Assembly: GCF_000718015.1 (NCBI RefSeq)
Contig: NZ_JODY01000032.1
Span: forward strand, 1-64,000
Length of the DNA stretch: 64,000 nucleotides
Source: Streptomyces catenulae
GTDB taxonomy: Bacteria > Actinomycetota > Actinomycetes > Streptomycetales > Streptomycetaceae
Reading direction: 5' to 3'
A model generated the notes under the pieces. That model made no database searches, had not been told where the DNA came from, and saw nothing but the letters and a program-made list of their open reading frames with translations. Both the position numbers and the translations under genes were made by a program. Below are positions 1 to 8,789 of the stretch, one piece after another; positions within the stretch are counted from its first letter, which is position 1, and each line of letters opens with the position of its first letter.

Positions 1-96
1 ACCGTCCGCGGAGACCACGACCGTGTGGGACACACCGGGGGTGTTGTCCACGAAGTTGGTGATCAACCAGTTCAGGTTCTGCGCCGCCTGGCTCAT
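1..96 (-). CDS. cvnB: Roadblock/LC7 domain protein of a conservon (CvnB), 5' part only
   Basis: The first 32 codons of a gene that leaves the window at base 1. The ATG lies on the minus strand at 96 and the peptide begins MSQAAQNLNWLITNFVDNTP, followed by a strand reading GVSHTVVVSADG. This is how the roadblock/LC7 proteins of Streptomyces conservons begin. Such proteins act next to small GTPases (CvnD) and a membrane histidine kinase (CvnA). The gene starts 10 bases after the stop of the upstream kinase, so the two are almost certainly co-transcribed. CvnC and CvnD would lie outside the window. Confidence 0.85.
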   Translation of the reverse strand, partial: MSQAAQNLNWLITNFVDNTPGVSHTVVVSADG

Positions 97-105
97 CGGA
101 CTCAA

Positions 106-3100
106 CTAACGCTCCTGCTGGTGAGTGGGGTCCACCACGCCGTGCTGCCCGGTGTCGCCACCGGCCTGCCGACCCTGCTGGATACCCCGGCGAAGACTGG
201 TCAGCCGGCCACGTACGTCGCTGGGCGCGCGCGAGACCTGCGGACCGCTCTGGGCGGGCTGCTGCTGTGCCGTACCGGCGACGAGATTGGCGCGCGGCAC
301 CCGGCGGGGCAGCCCCGACGTGGTCACCCCGCCCGCGGCCGGCTGACGGATCTGCTCCGCCTGCCGCCAGGTCTCGTCGTTCGGCGAACTGCCCCAGCCG
401 GTGGTGTCGAAGCCCCCGGCGGGGGTGGCGTCCGGGGCGTCCGCGGGCTGCGGGGCCTGCGGCGCCTGCGGCTGCGGGACCTCGGCGGTGACGGAGGGCT
501 GCGGCTCCACCCCGGCGGCGGCAGCCTCCGGCGTGTGGAACCAGCTGGACTCGATCGTGTCGAAGATCGGCGTCCCGCCGCCTCCGGTACCGGTCGACGG
601 GTCGCCGCCGAGCCAGTCCGCCGACGGGGCGGGCTCCGGCGCGATCTCCGGCGACGGCTGCGCCGGGACCTGGCCGGTGGGGTGCGGCGCCTCGGGGGCG
701 ACCCCGAAGAGGCTCGCCGCCTCCGCGCCGCTCTCCTGCGGCGCCGGACGCGAGGCATCGGGCCGTCCGGCGTCCCGCACCGGGAGCCCGGAAGCGGTCT
801 GCCCGAAGTGCTCGGGAGCCGGGGCGCCGGGCGCCGGGAACCCACCGGTGTCACCGGGTGCCTCGGCGGCGGCCCGCGGGGTGCCGGGCGGCGGCCCGTT
901 GAAGTCGGGCCGGGCGAAGGCGGTGGTGTCACCGGGGCCACCGGTCATCCCGGGCGCCACGGGGCGCTCGAAGGTGCCCGTGGTCTCCGGGGGAGCCGGA
1001 CGCTCGAAGGTGCCGGTCGTCTCGGGCGGCGCGGGCCGCTCGAACGTGCCCGTGGTCTCGGGCGGCGCCGGACGCTCGAAGGCGCCGGTGGTCTCCGGCT
1101 CCTCGTGGCCGCGCGGGGTGTCCTGGGGCTCACGGGGCGCCAGCGGCCAGTCGTCGGTGGCGCCGCGGTCGCGGCGCACGCCCCAACTGGTCCCCGGCTG
1201 CGGGGAGTCGGCGACCGGAGCGGCCTCGGCGGGGGAGCCGGTCAGCTCCGCGGCCGGACCACGCGTCGGCAGCTGCGGACGCCCGTCGCGGTCCGGCGCG
1301 CCGGTCGGCGGCGCCACCGTCGGCGTCGCACCGGAGGTCTCGGTGGGCGCCTCACCGCGCTGGACGTGACGGGTGGGCAGCGCGGGACGGCCGCCGTCGG
1401 CCGGGGCGTTCGCCGGGCGGGCGGTGCCGCGGGGCGACGCGTCCGGCGCCGCGGGCGGCTGCGCGGTGGGGCCGCCGGAGGGAACCGGACCGCCGAAGCC
1501 GCCCGGACCACCGGGAGCGGTGCGCCCGGCGCCACCGGGACCGCCACGGCCGGGCAGCGCGGGCCGCCCGGCGCCGCCGGGACCCGCACCGACCTGGCCG
1601 CGCGGCTGGAGCCCGGCGAGACGGCTGGTGCCACCGGAACCGGAGCCCGGACCGGCACCCGTACCGCCCTCGGAGGCATGGCTCTTCGCGGTGGACGGCG
1701 CCGGCTTCTTGCCGCCCTGCGCGACATCGACGGGGAGCATGACCAGCGCGGTCGTGCCACCGGAGTCGGAGGGCCGCAGCTGGATGCGGATGCCGTGGCG
1801 CAGCGAGAGGCGGCCGACCACGAACAGACCCATCCGGTGGGAGACCGAGACGTCCACGGTCGGCGGGCTGGCCAGCCGCTCGTTGATGGAGGAGAGGTCC
1901 TCGGGGGAGAGGCCGATACCGGTGTCGTGGATCTCGACCAGCACCCGCCCGTCGGGCAGCGCGTGACCGGTCACCTTCACCTTGGTCTGCGGCGAGGAGA
2001 ACGACGTGGCGTTCTCCAGCAGCTCCGCGAGGAGGTGGACGAGGTCGTTGACGACGCGCCCGGCGACCTCGGTCTGCGGCACGGCGCTCAGCTCGATGCG
2101 CTCGTACTGCTCCACCTCGGAGGCGGCGGCGCGAAGCACGTCGACCAGCGGCACCGGACGCGTCCAGCGGCGGCCCGGCTCCTCACCGGCGAGGACGAGG
2201 AGGTTCTCACCGTTACGGCGCATACGCGTCGCGAGGTGGTCGAGCTTGAAGAGGGAGGACAGCTGGTCCGGGTCGGCCTCGCGGGACTCCAGCTCGGAGA
2301 TGAGCGAGAGCTGACGCTGAATCAGACCCTGGGAGCGGCGCGAGAGGTTGGTGAACATCGCGTTGACGTTGCCCCGCAGCAGCGCCTGCTCGGACGCCAG
2401 CCGGACCGCCTCGCGGTGCACGTCGTCGAAGGCCGCGGCCACCCGGCCGATCTCGTCCCGGCTGTGCACACCGACCGACTCGACGGAGGTGTCGACGTCC
2501 TGCGGGTCGGTGTCGGACAGCTGCTTGACCAGCTCCGGCAGCCGCTCCTGGGCCACCTTCTGCGCGGTGTCCTGGAGGCGCCGCAGCGAGCGGACCATGG
2601 ACCGCGCCACGACGAACGCGCCGACCAGCGAGACACCGAGGACGAGGAAGATCAGCGCACCGTTGATGATCGCTTCCTGCGTCGCCGCGTTGCGCAGCTC
2701 GCGGGACTTCTGCTCCATCTCGGTGAGCAGCGAGGTCTCGATCCGCGACATCTCGTCGATCTTGACGGTGTCGGAGTCGTACCAGTCCAGGTACTTGTAG
2801 TCCTGGCTGCGGATGCCGCTGCTGCTGGCGAAGGCGCGGTGCGCGAAGGCGACCGCCGCCTTGATCTCGTCGTTGTTGCCGTCCAGACCGCGGGTGAGGG
2901 CGCCGGCGTTGTTGGCGTAGATCTGCGAGAAGCGGTCACGGGCCGCCTTCTCGTCGTCCTCGGCGGTACGGCCGGCCAGCCGGTCGTTGGCGGAGAGCTG
3001 GGGGCCGCCCTTGTGGGCGAGACCGGCGCTGACCAGCGCACGCTGCATCGACGCGTACTCCTTGGCGGAGGAGAACGCCGCCAGCGCACGGGTCGCCCGG

Positions 3101-3858
3101 ATCATCTCCGGGTTGCTGGTGGCCTGCGCCATGTCCTGGGAGAGGGAGAGCAGCGAGTCGATCAGCTGGTTGTAGTTGCTGATGGTGCGCGCGGCGTTGC
3201 CCTCGTCCTTGTACGCGCTGCTGCGGATCTCGTTGAGGGTGTTGAGCTGACGCCCGATCTCCAGGACGGTCGCCCGCACACCGGTCATCGTGGCGTCGAC
3301 GCCCTGGATGTCGCCGGTGCCCTGGTTGAACGAGATCCGGGCGCGGTCGGTGGCCTCCCGCGGCGCGACGACGTTGGCGTCGTCCTTGGCGTTGCCCGAA
3401 CCGGCCAGCGGGCCCGCCGACTTGTCCCGCTCGACCTGGAGCGCACCGGCCAGCTCGGTGGCCTGCCGCGTCATGTCGGTGAGCATCTTCATCTTGTCCA
3501 GCTGCTCGATGTTCTCCATCGAGTCCTGGATACGGATGGCGCCCAGCGAGGTCGCGGCGACGACGGGCAGCGCGAGCAGGGAGATCAGGCGGGTGCTGAT
3601 GCGCCAGTTGCGCAACGCGACCCGGGAGCCGGGACCGCCCGGACCCGACTGCTCCTTGGCCGGTCCCCGGTCGGCGTCGCCGCCGCCCCGGTCGCTGCGA
3701 TCGGACGGAGCCGGGGTGTTCGCCGGACCGCCCCCCTGGGCACGCTGGGGAGAGGAGGCGCGGTCGGTCCCGCCGCGCGGCTCCGGCTCCGCCGCAGCTT
3801 CCCGGCCCTGGCGGGCCTGGGAAGGCTCCGTGCCATCCCTCTTGAAACGTCCCTGCAC
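106..3858 (-). CDS. cvnA: Conservon sensor histidine kinase CvnA (nitrate/nitrite-sensing-domain type)
   Basis: A protein of about 1250 aa. A charged N-terminal tail is followed by a membrane segment near residues 88-110, an all-alpha extracellular region resembling the NIT sensor domain, a second membrane helix near 396-423, a HAMP-like linker, a DHp-like stretch containing LDHLATRMRRN, and an HATPase_c domain with HDTGIGLSPEDL. The last 500 or so residues are Pro/Gly-rich and disordered, with four 12-residue repeats (ETTGTFERPAPP) at 961-1104. The GTG at 3858 is chosen because the encoded (V)QGRFKRDG start is what I recall for this family; the frame stays open to 4113 but looks non-coding there. 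CvnA proteins are thought to assemble with CvnB, C and D as a eukaryote-like G-protein sensory complex; the ligand is unknown. Confidence 0.88.
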   Translation of the reverse strand: MQGRFKRDGTEPSQARQGREAAAEPEPRGGTDRASSPQRAQGGGPANTPAPSDRSDRGGGDADRGPAKEQSGPGGPGSRVALRNWRISTRLISLLALPVVAATSLGAIRIQDSMENIEQLDKMKMLTDMTRQATELAGALQVERDKSAGPLAGSGNAKDDANVVAPREATDRARISFNQGTGDIQGVDATMTGVRATVLEIGRQLNTLNEIRSSAYKDEGNAARTISNYNQLIDSLLSLSQDMAQATSNPEMIRATRALAAFSSAKEYASMQRALVSAGLAHKGGPQLSANDRLAGRTAEDDEKAARDRFSQIYANNAGALTRGLDGNNDEIKAAVAFAHRAFASSSGIRSQDYKYLDWYDSDTVKIDEMSRIETSLLTEMEQKSRELRNAATQEAIINGALIFLVLGVSLVGAFVVARSMVRSLRRLQDTAQKVAQERLPELVKQLSDTDPQDVDTSVESVGVHSRDEIGRVAAAFDDVHREAVRLASEQALLRGNVNAMFTNLSRRSQGLIQRQLSLISELESREADPDQLSSLFKLDHLATRMRRNGENLLVLAGEEPGRRWTRPVPLVDVLRAAASEVEQYERIELSAVPQTEVAGRVVNDLVHLLAELLENATSFSSPQTKVKVTGHALPDGRVLVEIHDTGIGLSPEDLSSINERLASPPTVDVSVSHRMGLFVVGRLSLRHGIRIQLRPSDSGGTTALVMLPVDVAQGGKKPAPSTAKSHASEGGTGAGPGSGSGGTSRLAGLQPRGQVGAGPGGAGRPALPGRGGPGGAGRTAPGGPGGFGGPVPSGGPTAQPPAAPDASPRGTARPANAPADGGRPALPTRHVQRGEAPTETSGATPTVAPPTGAPDRDGRPQLPTRGPAAELTGSPAEAAPVADSPQPGTSWGVRRDRGATDDWPLAPREPQDTPRGHEEPETTGAFERPAPPETTGTFERPAPPETTGTFERPAPPETTGTFERPVAPGMTGGPGDTTAFARPDFNGPPPGTPRAAAEAPGDTGGFPAPGAPAPEHFGQTASGLPVRDAGRPDASRPAPQESGAEAASLFGVAPEAPHPTGQVPAQPSPEIAPEPAPSADWLGGDPSTGTGGGGTPIFDTIESSWFHTPEAAAAGVEPQPSVTAEVPQPQAPQAPQPADAPDATPAGGFDTTGWGSSPNDETWRQAEQIRQPAAGGVTTSGLPRRVPRANLVAGTAQQQPAQSGPQVSRAPSDVRGRLTSLRRGIQQGRQAGGDTGQHGVVDPTHQQER
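961..1104 (-). repeat. 36-bp tandem repeat in the cvnA tail
   Basis: Four imperfect copies of a 36-bp unit encode the 12-residue repeat ETTGTFERPAPP in the disordered C-terminal tail of CvnA. The last copy diverges to ETTGAFERPAPP and the opposite edge to ERPVAPGMTG. The copies are close at DNA level, which suggests recent expansion by slippage. Confidence 0.85.
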
Positions 3859-4525
3859 TAGCGTCGCAACCTCTGGACCAGGCGTCCCCCCGCGCGAGCG
3901 GCGGGACGGTGTCGAGTCGTGGGGGACCGCAAGTCCCCCGTGCGGTCGTGAATTGACCGGCGGGCTTCCCCCTCTGGCCGAGAGAGCAACTCCACCGCGC
4001 TGCGCCACATCGCGCTCTGCGCGCCGGTTGATACATGCGGCGGTCCGTGGAATTCCAGCACAGTGCCGGATCTCCAACAAGAGCGGAACCGCACGGTGCG
4101 ACATGGGTGACACACGGTGCGGACCGTGTCACGACACGTAGAGGGATCGATGGTCGATAACGGACTTTTAATGCCGAATCGGCTCGGCTCGCCCGCTGTC
4201 CCAGGTGCGGTGATCGGCGGCGAAATAAAGCCTTCTGATGATCGATGTCCCGTTCATCCCCCGATGTTGATCATGGGAATTGCGGCATTTGTCACGGACT
4301 CAGTGAGGAAACTCACAGGTGGCCCGGCGACTTTCCCCCCGCATCGCAGGGAATGGCCCGCTTAGTCTGATGCTTTACACAGGCAGTCGGCGCGACAAGG
4401 ACCCCCTGCGCGACCTCCCCGTTTCCCGCCTCCGCGAGCCCCGCGGACGTGACGGGCCGGTCCGCACCGCCCTCCGGGCCGGCCGTCCCTTCCGATGCAT
4501 CCCGATCTACGCGAGGCGTGAAGCA
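3859..4525. other. Divergent intergenic region between cvnA and the small peptide gene
   Basis: About 670 bases without a convincing gene; short open frames here lack coding bias and conserved motifs. It must hold the promoters for cvnA (leftward) and for the peptide gene (rightward). An inverted repeat with two overlapping registers lies at 4107-4132 (GTGACACACGGT, then ACCGTGTCAC) and could be an operator. The stretch 4140-4300 is more AT-rich than its surroundings, as expected of promoter DNA. Confidence 0.5.
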
Positions 4526-4711
4526 GTGAAGACCACGATGATGTTCCGCAACATAGCCAACCCGCGGCGCACCACGCTGGCGCACCTCAAGGACGCCGAC
4601 GAGCTGACCGCCACCCCGGCCCCGGAGCACTCCGTCGAGCTGCCCACGCAGACCGCCAACCCCCGCCGTACCGTCCTGATGGACGCCCCCGGCCAGGACA
4701 CCGCGGCGTAA
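4526..4711 (+). CDS. Small protein with a duplicated ANPRRTxL motif, unknown function
   Basis: A 61-aa protein if the GTG at 4526 is used (ATG codons at 4538 and 4541 are alternatives). A purine-rich GAGGCG lies about 8 bases upstream of the GTG. The motif ANPRRTTL at residues 11-18 recurs as ANPRRTVL at residues 44-51, separated by an acidic, Pro-rich linker (TATPAPEHSVELPTQT). There is no membrane segment, signal peptide or cysteine. It lies 81 bases upstream of the FAH-family gene on the same strand and may be co-transcribed. I do not recognise the family. The size and repeated motif would suit a peptide precursor or a small adaptor, but no modifying enzyme is adjacent, so function stays open. 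Confidence 0.7.
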   Translation: MKTTMMFRNIANPRRTTLAHLKDADELTATPAPEHSVELPTQTANPRRTVLMDAPGQDTAA

Positions 4712-4792
4712 TGCCGTAGCGGGTGAGCCGCGCCCCCGCGTTAGCCTGGAGTGTCCACTCCGGCCAGTGATCAATGAGGGGCAGCGGCACCC

Positions 4793-5546
<754 letters not shown>

Positions 5547-5554
<8 letters not shown>

Positions 5555-7025
5555 CGCGACCCCCGTCCGCGTCCGTTTCTGTCCCTCCCCGACCGGCAAC
5601 CCCCATGTGGGACTGGTCCGCACCGCCCTGTTCAACTGGGCGTTCGCGCGCCACCACCAGGGCACGCTGGTCTTCCGCATCGAGGACACCGACGCGGCCC
5701 GCGACTCCGAGGAGTCCTACAACCAGCTGCTGGACTCCATGAAGTGGCTGGGCTTCGACTGGGACGAGGGCCCCGAGGTCGGCGGCCCGCACGCGCCCTA
5801 CCGCCAGTCGCAGCGCATGGACCTCTACAAGGAGGTCGCCGACAAGCTGCTCGCCGGCGGCTACGCCTACCCCTGCTACTGCACCACCGAGGAGCTGGAC
5901 GCCCGCCGCGAGGCCGCCCGCAAGGCCGGTCGTCCCTCCGGCTACGACGGCACCTGCCGCTCGCTGAGCGAGGAGCAGAAGGCCGCCTACGAGGCCGAGG
6001 GCCGCGCGTCGATCATCCGCTTCCGGATGCCCGACGAGCCCATCACCTTCACCGACCTCGTCCGCGGCGAGCTGACCTTCACCCCGGACAACGTCCCGGA
6101 CTACGGCATCGTCCGGGCCAACGGCGCGCCGCTCTACACGCTCGTCAACCCCGTCGACGACGCGCTGATGGACATCACCCACGTCCTGCGCGGCGAGGAC
6201 CTGCTCTCCTCCACCCCCCGCCAGATCGCCCTCTACAAGGCGCTCATCGAGCTGGGCTACGCCAAGTACATCCCGGCCTTCGGCCACCTGCCGTACGTCA
6301 TGGGCGAGGGCAACAAGAAGCTCTCCAAGCGTGACCCGCAGGCGTCCCTCAATCTCTACCGCGAGCGCGGCTTCCTCCCCGAGGGGCTGCTCAACTACCT
6401 CGCGCTGCTCGGCTGGTCGTTCTCGGCCGACCGGGACCTCTTCTCCGTCGCCGAGCTGGTCGAGAAGTTCGACATCGCGGACGTCAACGCCAACCCGGCC
6501 CGCTTCGACCTCAAGAAGGCCGAGGCGATCAACGCCGACCACATCCGGCAGCTGGACCTCGCGTCCTTCATCGCCGCCTGTGAGCCCTGGCTGACGGCCC
6601 CGCACGCCACCTGGGCGCCCGAGGACTTCGACCAGGCCGCGTGGGAGGCCATCGCCCCGCACGCCCAGACCCGCCTGACGGTCCTCTCGGACATCACCGC
6701 CAACGTCGACTTCCTGTTCCGCAAGGAGCCGGTCGAGGACGAGGCGTCCTGGACGAAGGCGATGAAGGGCGAGCCGGTGGCGCTGCTCACCACCGCCCGC
6801 GCCAAGCTGCTGGACGCCGACTGGTCGAGCGCCGAGTCGCTGAAGAACGCCGTTCTCGCCGCCGGTGAGGAGCACGGTCTCAAGCTCGGCAAGGCCCAGG
6901 CCCCGGTCCGCGTCGCGGTCACCGGCCGCACCGTCGGCCTGCCGCTCTTCGAGTCCCTGGAGATCCTGGGCAAGGACCGCACGGTGGCCCGCATCGACGC
7001 GGCCCTGGCGAAGCTCGCCGCCTGA
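5547..7025 (+). CDS. gltX: Glutamyl-tRNA synthetase
   Basis: A 492-aa class I synthetase. The HIGH-type signature appears as SPTGNPHVG (residues 14-22) and the KMSKS equivalent as KLSKRD (about 258-263), with an anticodon-binding helical domain behind. It attaches glutamate to tRNA-Glu. Streptomycetes are known to make Gln-tRNA-Gln indirectly, through mischarging by a non-discriminating GluRS and GatCAB amidation, so this enzyme probably also charges tRNA-Gln. The start GTG overlaps the end of the FAH-family gene by 8 bases. Genes for both tRNA types lie immediately downstream. Confidence 0.97.
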
Positions 7026-7040
7026 TCCCGTACGCGCCCG

Positions 7041-7077
7041 GAAGGGCCCGGAGGCCGACCCGGCTTCCGGGCCCTTC
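7041..7077 (+). terminator. Hairpin terminator downstream of gltX
   Basis: A perfect 12-bp inverted repeat, GAAGGGCCCGGA at 7041-7052 and TCCGGGCCCTTC at 7066-7077, with a 13-base loop, 16 bases after the gltX stop codon. There is no long T-tract, which is common in Streptomyces. Confidence 0.8.
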
Positions 7078-7451
7078 GGCGTATCCGGAGGACCCCGGCG
7101 GACAGGCGGCCCGGGAAGGCGCCCAGCGGGGCGGTGCAGGCCGCGGACGGCCCGATTCCGCCTTGGGTCCCGCCCGAGCCGCCCGAGGGGTCTTGACAGG
7201 GCGGAGGAGCGGCTCCGGTCCGCCCGGAGCCGCCGTGGCCGTCCCGTACGGCCGGGCCGCCGACCGCCGCGACCACCGCCGCGGGGCGTCGGAGCGGGCC
7301 GGAGGGCGTCTCCCGCCCTGCTCCGCGGCCTATCGGTTTTGGAGCCCCGTCCACCTTCGGGTAATGTTCTTTCTGCGCCGCCCGGGAGGGCCGAGAGGCC
7401 CGGCCGGAAAGCGCAAGCCGAACAAAATCCCCTCCGGGGGTTGCGTTTTGG
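7078..7451. other. Intergenic leader of the tRNA cluster
   Basis: GC-rich DNA without a supported gene between the gltX terminator and the first tRNA. It contains a TTGACA at 7193-7198 with no good partner -10 box, and the better promoter at 7339-7367. Confidence 0.6.
7339..7367 (+). promoter_or_regulatory. Candidate promoter for the tRNA cluster
   Basis: TTGGAG at 7339-7344 and TAATGT at 7362-7367 are separated by 17 bases, a fair match to housekeeping-sigma consensus. The first tRNA begins 85 bases downstream of the -10 box. Not demonstrated; other starts are possible. Confidence 0.5.
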
Positions 7452-7523
7452 TGGGCTATGGTGTAATTGGCAGCACGACTGATTCTGGTTCAGTTAGTCT
7501 AGGTTCGAGTCCTGGTAGCCCAG
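7452..7523 (+). tRNA. tRNA-Gln (CTG), copy 1
   Basis: A 72-nt cloverleaf: acceptor arms TGGGCTA and TAGCCCA with discriminator G, anticodon stem ACTGA/TCAGT enclosing loop TTCTGGT (anticodon CTG), and T-arm GGTTCGAGTCC. CCA is not encoded. It reads CAG codons, the dominant glutamine codon in high-GC genomes. Confidence 0.96.
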
Positions 7524-7574
7524 CAAGAGATCTTTCTCTTCGAGAATTCCATGGTCTCTTGAGTGCAGTATCAG

Positions 7575-7647
7575 GCCCCCGTTGTGTAGCGGCCTAGCAC
7601 GCCGCCCTCTCAAGGCGGTAGCGCCGGTTCGAATCCGGTCGGGGGTA
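7575..7647 (+). tRNA. tRNA-Glu (CTC), copy 1
   Basis: A 73-nt cloverleaf: acceptor arms GCCCCCG and CGGGGGT (a G1-U72 wobble at the end), discriminator A, anticodon stem CCGCC/GGCGG with loop CTCTCAA (anticodon CTC), T-loop TTCGAAT. CCA is not encoded. Identical to two further copies downstream. Besides translation, Glu-tRNA-Glu feeds haem synthesis through glutamyl-tRNA reductase in these bacteria. Confidence 0.97.
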
Positions 7648-7710
7648 CAGATCCTTTCTTTCCGTCACCTTCGGGTCGCTCCCGGATGTGCCGATGTGAG
7701 GATCGCTAGG

Positions 7711-7783
7711 GCCCCCGTTGTGTAGCGGCCTAGCACGCCGCCCTCTCAAGGCGGTAGCGCCGGTTCGAATCCGGTCGGGGGTA
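7711..7783 (+). tRNA. tRNA-Glu (CTC), copy 2
   Basis: Base-for-base identical to the tRNA-Glu at 7575-7647, separated from it by a 63-base spacer that is unrelated to the other spacers. Confidence 0.97.
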
Positions 7784-7799
7784 CTGGTCTCAACCACCA

Positions 7800-7871
7800 T
7801 GGGCTATGGTGTAATTGGCAGCACGAGTGATTCTGGTTCATTTAGTCTAGGTTCGAGTCCTGGTAGCCCAG
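7800..7871 (+). tRNA. tRNA-Gln (CTG), copy 2 with altered anticodon stem
   Basis: Same 72-nt fold and CTG anticodon as copy 1, but the anticodon stem reads AGTGA/TCATT, so the second pair is a G-U wobble instead of C-G. The two substitutions keep the stem paired, so it is probably functional. It starts 16 bases after the preceding tRNA-Glu. Confidence 0.95.
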
Positions 7872-7910
7872 CGCAGAGAAATCGCCCAGCGATTCAGCTG
7901 CAAAAAGCAA

Positions 7911-7983
7911 GCCCCCGTTGTGTAGCGGCCTAGCACGCCGCCCTCTCAAGGCGGTAGCGCCGGTTCGAATCCGGTCGGGGGTA
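7911..7983 (+). tRNA. tRNA-Glu (CTC), copy 3
   Basis: Third identical copy of the tRNA-Glu, last gene of the cluster and directly followed by a strong terminator. Confidence 0.97.
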
Positions 7984-7991
7984 CGCAAATA

Positions 7992-8023
7992 ACAAAGGCC
8001 CCTGCTTCGGCAGGGGCCTTTGT
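7992..8023 (+). terminator. Terminator of the tRNA cluster
   Basis: A 14-bp perfect stem (ACAAAGGCCCCTGC / GCAGGGGCCTTTGT) closed by a TTCG tetraloop, 8 bases after the last tRNA. The stem ends in a TTTGT run. It may also end transcripts of the convergent MerR-family gene. Confidence 0.93.
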
Positions 8024-8075
8024 CGTATGGAATTCCGGAACGGATTCCGTGCGCACCCGCCGCACGGAATCCCTC

Positions 8076-8717
8076 TCACACGCCGTAGCGGCGGGCCGAT
8101 TCCTCCTCCTGGGCCACCCGGCGCAGCGCGAGCAGTACCGGCTCCCGGAGGATCGCGGCGGATACGGCGGTCTCCGCCCGCTCCGCGTCGTCCGGCAGCT
8201 TCTCCAGGGCGTCGAAGTCATGACCGGCCACGGACGCCATCTGCCGTGCGTACGGCAGGAGTTCCGCCACGGTGACCGGGTAGCCCAGCTCCAGCAGGCG
8301 GGCCAGGGGTGCCACCAGGGAGCGGTAGGCGGGGGAGAGGGCGCCGTTGGTGCGGGCGAAGTCCCAGCCCAGCTCCGTCAGCAGTTCCTCCACCAGCTTT
8401 CCGGCCGCCTGTGTCGCCGGGGCGTCGGGATCCGCCTCCGGGCCGCGGGGGAGCGCCCACAGGGCGGCGCCCAGCCGGTTGGTGCGGCCCAGGCTCTCGT
8501 CGTCGACCGCCGCCAGCACCTCGCGGACCGTCGCCACCGGCACCTTGCCGACCTGGATCAGCGCACGGATCAGACGGAGCCGCCGCAGGTGGGAGGCGTC
8601 GTACTCGGAGCGTGTCGCGGTGATCCGGCGGCCCTGCGGCAGGAGTTGTTCGCGCAGGTAGTACTTGATCGTGGCGGTGGATACCCCGCTGTGCTCGCTG
8701 AGTTCGGAGAGTCGCAT
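8076..8717 (-). CDS. MerR-family transcriptional regulator
   Basis: 213 aa from the ATG at 8717, which follows an AGGAAGGA ribosome site; the frame extends to 8753 but that start would lie inside the operator-like repeats. The N-terminal winged HTH (MRLSELSEHSGVSTATIKYYLREQLL) is typical of MerR proteins, followed by a dimerisation helix and a roughly 140-residue helical C-terminal part with no cysteine signature for metal binding. It is divergent from the DUF4188 gene, and the shared 72-base gap carries two 16-bp direct repeats, so it probably controls that gene and itself. Confidence 0.85.
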   Translation of the reverse strand: MRLSELSEHSGVSTATIKYYLREQLLPQGRRITATRSEYDASHLRRLRLIRALIQVGKVPVATVREVLAAVDDESLGRTNRLGAALWALPRGPEADPDAPATQAAGKLVEELLTELGWDFARTNGALSPAYRSLVAPLARLLELGYPVTVAELLPYARQMASVAGHDFDALEKLPDDAERAETAVSAAILREPVLLALRRVAQEEESARRYGV

Positions 8718-8737
8718 CCCTTGTGGTCCTTCCTGGG

Positions 8738-8777
8738 CAGTGGCACTATCCAATCATTGGACAGTGGCGCTATCCAA
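8738..8777. promoter_or_regulatory. Direct-repeat operator between the MerR gene and the DUF4188 gene
   Basis: CAGTGGCACTATCCAA at 8738-8753 and CAGTGGCGCTATCCAA at 8762-8777 differ at one base and are 24 bases apart. The second copy with its 5' flank forms an imperfect 21-bp dyad, TTGGACAGTGGCGCTATCCAA (8757-8777). The position between divergent starts makes it the likely binding site of the MerR regulator. Confidence 0.7.
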
Positions 8778-8789
8778 CTAGGGGAGAGC

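Noticed and set aside
25..3861. Long plus-strand open frame antisense to cvnA
   Set aside because: Arg/Gly/Leu-rich shadow of the GC-biased kinase gene; no domain and no ribosome site.
4117..4365. 82-codon open frame upstream of the peptide gene
   Set aside because: No coding bias or motif; lies in AT-richer promoter-like DNA.
7193..7198. TTGACA as -35 box of the tRNA promoter
   Set aside because: No acceptable -10 element at 16-19 bases; the pair at 7339/7362 is better.
7575..7983. Repeated tRNA ends as integration attachment sites
   Set aside because: The duplicates are whole functional tRNAs in a cluster, with no integrase or foreign DNA nearby.
8049..8789. Open frame joining the region opposite the MerR gene to the DUF4188 gene
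   Set aside because: The true DUF4188 start is the ATG at 8790 with a good ribosome site; upstream codons are antisense to the MerR gene and run through the operator.
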